A stretch of 64,000 bases of DNA from Dromaius novaehollandiae (Eukaryota; Chordata; Aves; Casuariiformes; Dromaiidae). Below are positions 61,101 to 64,000 of this stretch, piece after piece (positions within the stretch are counted from its first letter, which is position 1; the number at the start of each line of letters is the position of its first letter). Location: assembly GCF_036370855.1 (NCBI RefSeq), contig NC_088130.1, positions 70,036,941-70,100,940 of the forward strand, given 5' to 3'. The notes under the pieces were generated by a model. It saw only the letters and a list, made by a program, of their open reading frames with translations, was not told the origin of the DNA and made no database searches. A program made the translations under genes and the position numbers.

Positions 61101-63150
61101 ATTCATCTCCGCACATTTGCCTGTGTGCACTACGTGGCAAGGAGAAGGTGCAGCTCTGAAGAGCACGGAGGTTTGGGACCAGTGCCTAGCCTCCAGTTAA
61201 TATTTCATACAGTCAAGTGGGGAGAAAATCATTTCCCAAGATGCCTTCCTCTTTCTGATTTATTGAATGAAATATCCAAAGAACAGTTATTTTGTTGACC
61301 AGAAAAAAATTGATTTTAATAATCCTCAGACTTCTGAGGAGCTGCGTGAAGAGGGGGAAACTACCCTTTCTGCCTGCGTGGAGCCCTGTGGTGTGCCTGA
61401 AATGCAGTGTTTTGGTTTCATTTGAAAGTATAGTGAGTGTCTCATTGGAGGGGACGAGAGTGAAACAGTCAGAATTTACCACACTTTTCATAGTAGAGCA
61501 GCTTTTACCGGTTAAGAGCTGGTTGGGGTTTTCGTTTGTTTGTTTTTCTGTTCTTTTTCCTCCAGTAGAGCACCTTGCCTATCAAGTTTGAAACTTCTCG
61601 TGGAAAGGCACTGTTAACGAAAACGTTGGCAGAGGAAAGAAGGGCGATTGCTCTCTTTCCAAGCAGCCGGTAGGCTGGTGGTTGTGGTCCTTGTCCCAGA
61701 CGGGGCGACCAGCCTGGAGATCATAGGGACCTGAGCAGGTCCGAGGTGGGACGTGAGGACTTCTCCTGTTAGAGCTGGTGCCTTGGGTAGTGCTTTTCCC
61801 TTACGCTGAGATGGAACAAAATCACCCTCTTCTTGGGAGGTCCTGCATACCAAGGATATTTGTTTCGGAGGTATTAATTTTGGGGTTTTGTATGTATTAA
61901 GAGAGCTATATCCCAGCTAGTGCTGATTATGAGTTTGCTCTCCAAATGCAGAAGCACTGGGATTACAGATTAAATCCAGCTGAGTTTGACTGAGACTAGG
62001 CATGGAAATAAAAACAAGAAAAAGTGATGAATATTGACAGCACCGATGATTCTGGGGAAGCAAGCTGGCGAAGGGCTGCTCTTCTGCTGTGTGATTTGGC
62101 CAAGCCAGTAAAAAGTCCGATGAATGTTCTCTACACATAATTAGTTAAGAATATTTCTTAAGAATAACCAACAAAGTTGTATTTGATTGCAAAAGTCATG
62201 CCTAAAAGGGAAATAGTTTTGATGTGTGCCTGATGTTGGATGTTTTGTGGGTGATTCTTGGAGCGGTTCGTGCTGGCATACGGCGTTTCCAGGTTGGTGG
62301 GAGGAGGAACGTTTCTGTCCGTGGGAGGCTGGATGTTCTCGCCAACGGCCCGTCTGCCGCGGTGGCCAGCCGAGACGCAGACCCAAAGGCTGAAAATTGC
62401 CCCTCGTTTCTATCATGCTCTCCCTCCCAGGGAGATTGTGTCGCTTGACTCGGCAGGTTGGCAAAACTGGACGACCGCTGCGTGGGGCTGTGAAAATCCC
62501 GTAGGAATTGTCACTGCTGCACGTATTTGGCTCAAGGAACTTCTGCTCAGGGCATGAAGCAGGGCTGGCCGATCTGGTTAAAATCTTCCTTTTTTTGTGA
62601 ATTTGTTACCCTGACGTGTGTTTGTTTTACAAGTGTTTATTAAGGTAGGCTTTGCTGATCTTGTTTACTGCTGCATATAGAAAACAGCCTAAAATTACTA
62701 TAGAAGGAGTGTAAGCGTTTGTGAGGTTTTTCTGAGGGCATTCACTACTCTTAGGTGGCTACTGCTGGCCTACAGAAAATAAATTGACTTGCAATTAAAA
62801 AAAGCAACCTAACCGAGGCACAGGGCTGAACCCACGCTGTGGGTTTGCCATCTGCTTTTCTTCCTTCTTCCCCTCCAATTGGCATCCGCAGCGCTGGGCT
62901 GGGGGTGGTTTTTTGCTGTGTGCTTCACAGAACAAGGCGGGTGTGTGTTCAACTGGTTGTACCAGAGGATAAATTATATTTGAGCTCTTTCCTTGTATTA
63001 ACAGTGAGCTTCGGATAATTGCTTACTCTACTTTTTTAATTAGCCTTTTTTTAGGGGAAAAAACCATATTTCCTTGAAGATAAAAATACATAGCCCTGAT
63101 GATTTCATGCAATCCTGTTTAGAGCTTGGACTCTGAAGATGGTCCTTCCA
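49141..63150. other. Putative first intron or intergenic DNA; no supportable exon
   Basis: No frame here has a recognisable domain. Several T-runs (53,770, 55,493 and 57,172) and one A-run (57,829) are present. AT-rich blocks at 58.2-58.7 and 60.1-60.6 kb stand out and could be regulatory, but nothing in them is diagnostic. Confidence 0.4.
58056..58073. repeat. (ATTT)n microsatellite
   Basis: Four to five ATTT units within a longer T-rich run. Simple sequence. Confidence 0.85.
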
Positions 63151-63159
63151 GTCTGGTCT

Positions 63160-63990
63160 TTCGCTCTTGTGTCGGGTTATGTGACTAACGCCCAGTCACA
63201 CGAAACACGGGCCCTCCGAGGAGCAGAGGAGCAAGGGGACCCCTAACCGGCTCGGTGAAACCGGGGCACGCCGATCTGGCTGCTCCTAAAACCATCGAGG
63301 GGGATGGTCCCTGCTGTGAAGCCCACCAAGAGGAGGCCCCCCGAGAAACGTCCCCCCCGGAAAGCCATGCTACCTGGAGAGGGTCGTTGCCTGCAGGGTT
63401 AGAGCACTTGTTGTGGGATGCAGTGGGGAGACCATTTGGGGATGGTGCCGAACATATTGCAGGATGTTTTAAGGGGGTTTGGGAAATGCGCGAGACCTGT
63501 TATGGGATATTTAAGGGAAGGACCAAGAGTGGGGAAAAGAAGGGATCACGGTGGCTTGGGCAGGACCAAACTTGGGAAAAAAGAGGGGGAAAAGGGATAA
63601 AAGGAGTGTAAAGAGATGGCTGGTCAGCGTGCTCGCGTGTCTTCAGCCCTGTCCTGGATCACCACGGTCAACCCAATGTTCTCATGGGCTCCTTCTTCTG
63701 GCTGTCTTCTCGTGGATGCTCTCTGTGTGCGCGTGAACGTCAGCCAGCCTCATCTGGGCAGCTGGCAAGTCGATGAGAGGTCTGAGGACGCATGACTTGG
63801 GGAGGATTGGGCATCCAGGAGCTCCGGGACAGGCCAGGTGGCTGCGGCCAGCTACGGCACGATCCGTATCGCTGCTTCGTCCTGGTCGGCTGGAGGGGAA
63901 GAGCAGGAGCACAGCGCCCGTGCGCTTGTCAGGATTTTATTGGGGTTGAAGGTGGGGAAGACTGTTATTAAATTTGTACATGAATTTGTA
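63160..63990 (+). mobile_element. Possible LTR-like unit at the window edge
   Basis: A GC/purine-rich segment opens near TGTCGGGTTATGTGACT. It contains a TATA-type ATAAAAGG at about 63,597 and ends in an AT-rich stretch with ATTAAA and a repeated ATGAATTTGTACATG word at 63,980. This order (TG start, TATA box, then a poly(A)-like hexamer) fits a retroviral-type LTR. I could not find a matching target duplication or primer-binding site, and the unit may run past the window. It could equally be an unrelated GC-rich segment. Confidence 0.25.
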
Positions 63991-64000
63991 CATGATCAAT

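Overview
This is vertebrate nuclear DNA, most likely from a bird. The grounds are split genes with GT-AG introns, CR1-family LINE remnants (including an avian-type 3' end near 30.2 kb), low overall repeat density and a strong CpG island. No bacterial-style operon, rRNA, tRNA or CRISPR array was seen.

Layout. Positions 1-1,280 hold the last coding exon (862-976, + strand) and 3' UTR of a gene I could not name. Positions 1,280-7,700 are AT-rich intergenic DNA. They contain a 46-47 bp near-perfect inverted repeat pair (3,457-3,503 and 4,665-4,710) and two degraded CR1 copies in the same orientation (about 5,560-7,160 and 7,166-7,420). Positions 7,709-16,967 carry the main find: a nine-coding-exon + strand gene whose spliced frame is intact and encodes 459 residues. 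The product is a double-cupin (germin/oxalate decarboxylase/spherulin-like) protein with one N-terminal membrane segment. Both cupins keep the full His-x-His...Glu...His metal-ligand set.

From about 18 kb the sequence becomes richer in CpG and no exon can be supported for roughly 30 kb. This desert holds a ~50-copy 16-bp minisatellite (28,544-29,336), a CR1 3' end (30,232-30,297), several short hairpins and palindromes, polypyrimidine tracts, and AT-rich blocks with POU/homeodomain-type words that may be regulatory. At 47.75-49.06 kb lies a strong CpG island. It ends with a splice-donor-like GTAAGTG at 49,021 and is followed at once by seven perfect copies of a 10-bp repeat. I read it as the promoter and probable noncoding first exon of a + strand gene whose coding part lies beyond the window. 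The last 15 kb would then be intron 1. A GC/purine-rich unit at 63.16-63.99 kb may be part of an LTR.

Confidence is high for the bicupin exons and the tandem repeats, moderate for the CR1 copies, the CpG island and the terminal exon, and low for the regulatory suggestions. Conservation, expression and gene names cannot be judged from sequence alone.
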